A stretch of DNA of 14,698 nt, taken from positions 1-14,698 of the forward strand of contig JAEZIV010000105.1 in NCBI GenBank assembly GCA_023436515.1, given 5' to 3'. The notes beneath the pieces are model-generated. The model saw only the letters and a list, made by a program, of their open reading frames with translations. It made no database searches and had not been told where the DNA came from. Both the position numbers and the translations under genes were made by a program. Shown here in pieces: positions 14,233 through 14,698 of this stretch. How positions within the stretch are numbered: the first letter of the stretch is position 1; each line of letters begins with the position of its first letter. Source of the stretch: Bacillota bacterium (GTDB taxonomy: Bacteria > Bacillota > Clostridia > Acetivibrionales > DSM-1351).

Positions 14233-14698
14233 TTACTGTTTGTGATAACTGTAGCCTTCCTCAAAGGCTCTGAGATTAATCTCCAAAGCCTTTGCAGGTA
14301 CTACCTCATGGATGGCATCGAGGAAAATCTGCTTGTCCACTCCTGTCAATCGTGCCATAACTCCAAGAAGTACAATATTAACCGCTTTAATGCTTCCACA
14401 TTCTTGTGCTATTTTTAAAGCATTCATGGAATATATGCTGCGTCCTTCTCTAAGTATCGGAAGTATATTTTCAGGATATTTAGCCTTGCCGATTATAACG
14501 GGCATAGGGTTTATTTCCTGTTCATTTATTATCATCTTTCCGTCCTTTGTAAGATAATCCACCCATCTTAAGGCCTCAAGCTCCTCAAAGGCGATTATCA
14601 TGTCAGCAGCACCCTTTTCCACTAAAGGAGAATAGACCTTCTTGCCGAATTTAACATAGGTTACTACACTACCACCTCTCTGGGACATACCATGTACC
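14233..14698 (-). CDS. iorB: Indolepyruvate oxidoreductase subunit beta IorB (5' end beyond window)
   Basis: IorB is the gamma-type small subunit of indolepyruvate:ferredoxin oxidoreductase, which oxidatively decarboxylates aryl pyruvates from tryptophan, tyrosine and phenylalanine to aryl-acetyl-CoA. The frame is open to the right edge and reads VHGMSQRGGSVVTYV at the top; the Met at 14688 is therefore internal (family VHGMSQRGG), not the start. About 155 residues of ~190 are present; the missing part is the N-terminal GxGGQG segment. YSPLVEKGAADMIIAFEELEALR is characteristic of the family. The C terminus ends EEGYSYHKQ. The catalytic thiamine-dependent subunit IorA would be expected just upstream, outside the window. 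Together with paaK this makes an aryl-pyruvate to aryl-acetate route. Confidence 0.9.
   Translation of the reverse strand, partial: VHGMSQRGGSVVTYVKFGKKVYSPLVEKGAADMIIAFEELEALRWVDYLTKDGKMIINEQEINPMPVIIGKAKYPENILPILREGRSIYSMNALKIAQECGSIKAVNIVLLGVMARLTGVDKQIFLDAIHEVVPAKALEINLRAFEEGYSYHKQ

Overview
The window is AT-rich chromosomal DNA from a low-GC Gram-positive bacterium, most likely an anaerobic clostridium of the Ruminiclostridium / Clostridium cellulolyticum type. Four things point there: FapR-controlled fatty-acid genes, a GAAC-N4-GTTC SOS box in front of recA, strong GGAGG ribosome sites with frequent TTG/GTG starts, and an indolepyruvate oxidoreductase / phenylacetate-CoA ligase cluster typical of anaerobes. 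The genus is inferred from gene content and style, not from a search.

Layout. All genes but one lie on the minus strand, so transcription runs mainly from high to low coordinates. In that order: (1) 14698-12252, iorB (5' end cut by the window edge), paaK and a double-ACT-domain protein, a set for anaerobic aromatic 2-oxoacid / arylacetate-CoA metabolism; paaK has an unexplained structured leader. (2) 12090-11077, one plus-strand gene, an extended SDR (epimerase/dehydratase-like), facing the ACT gene across two strong hairpins. (3) 10593-6579, cinA, murJ and recA; recA also has its own promoter with a LexA box and is followed by a terminator-like hairpin. (4) 6405-3670, recX, then rimO-pgsA overlapping by 17 bases and with a consensus-like promoter. 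(5) 3321-1, the fatty-acid/phospholipid operon fapR-plsX-fabH-fabD, preceded by a near-perfect promoter with a FapR operator just downstream of the expected transcription start; fabD runs off the left edge.

How the genes fit together. PlsX, FabH and FabD start fatty-acid and phospholipid synthesis, and FapR senses malonyl-CoA and represses its own operon. PgsA makes phosphatidylglycerophosphate. MurJ flips lipid II for the cell wall. RecA and RecX handle recombination and the SOS response. CinA is a nucleotide repair/salvage enzyme often found next to recA. RimO methylthiolates ribosomal protein S12.

Most of the window is well-understood housekeeping DNA and I see no clear new multi-gene system. 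The parts that remain unexplained are small: the palindrome-rich cinA leader with a 12-codon ORF carrying a perfect Shine-Dalgarno, the structured iorB-paaK intergenic region, a hairpin abutting the murJ ribosome site, and a probable non-standard (CTG) start for fabH. I see no tRNA, rRNA, CRISPR array, insertion sequence or prophage gene.
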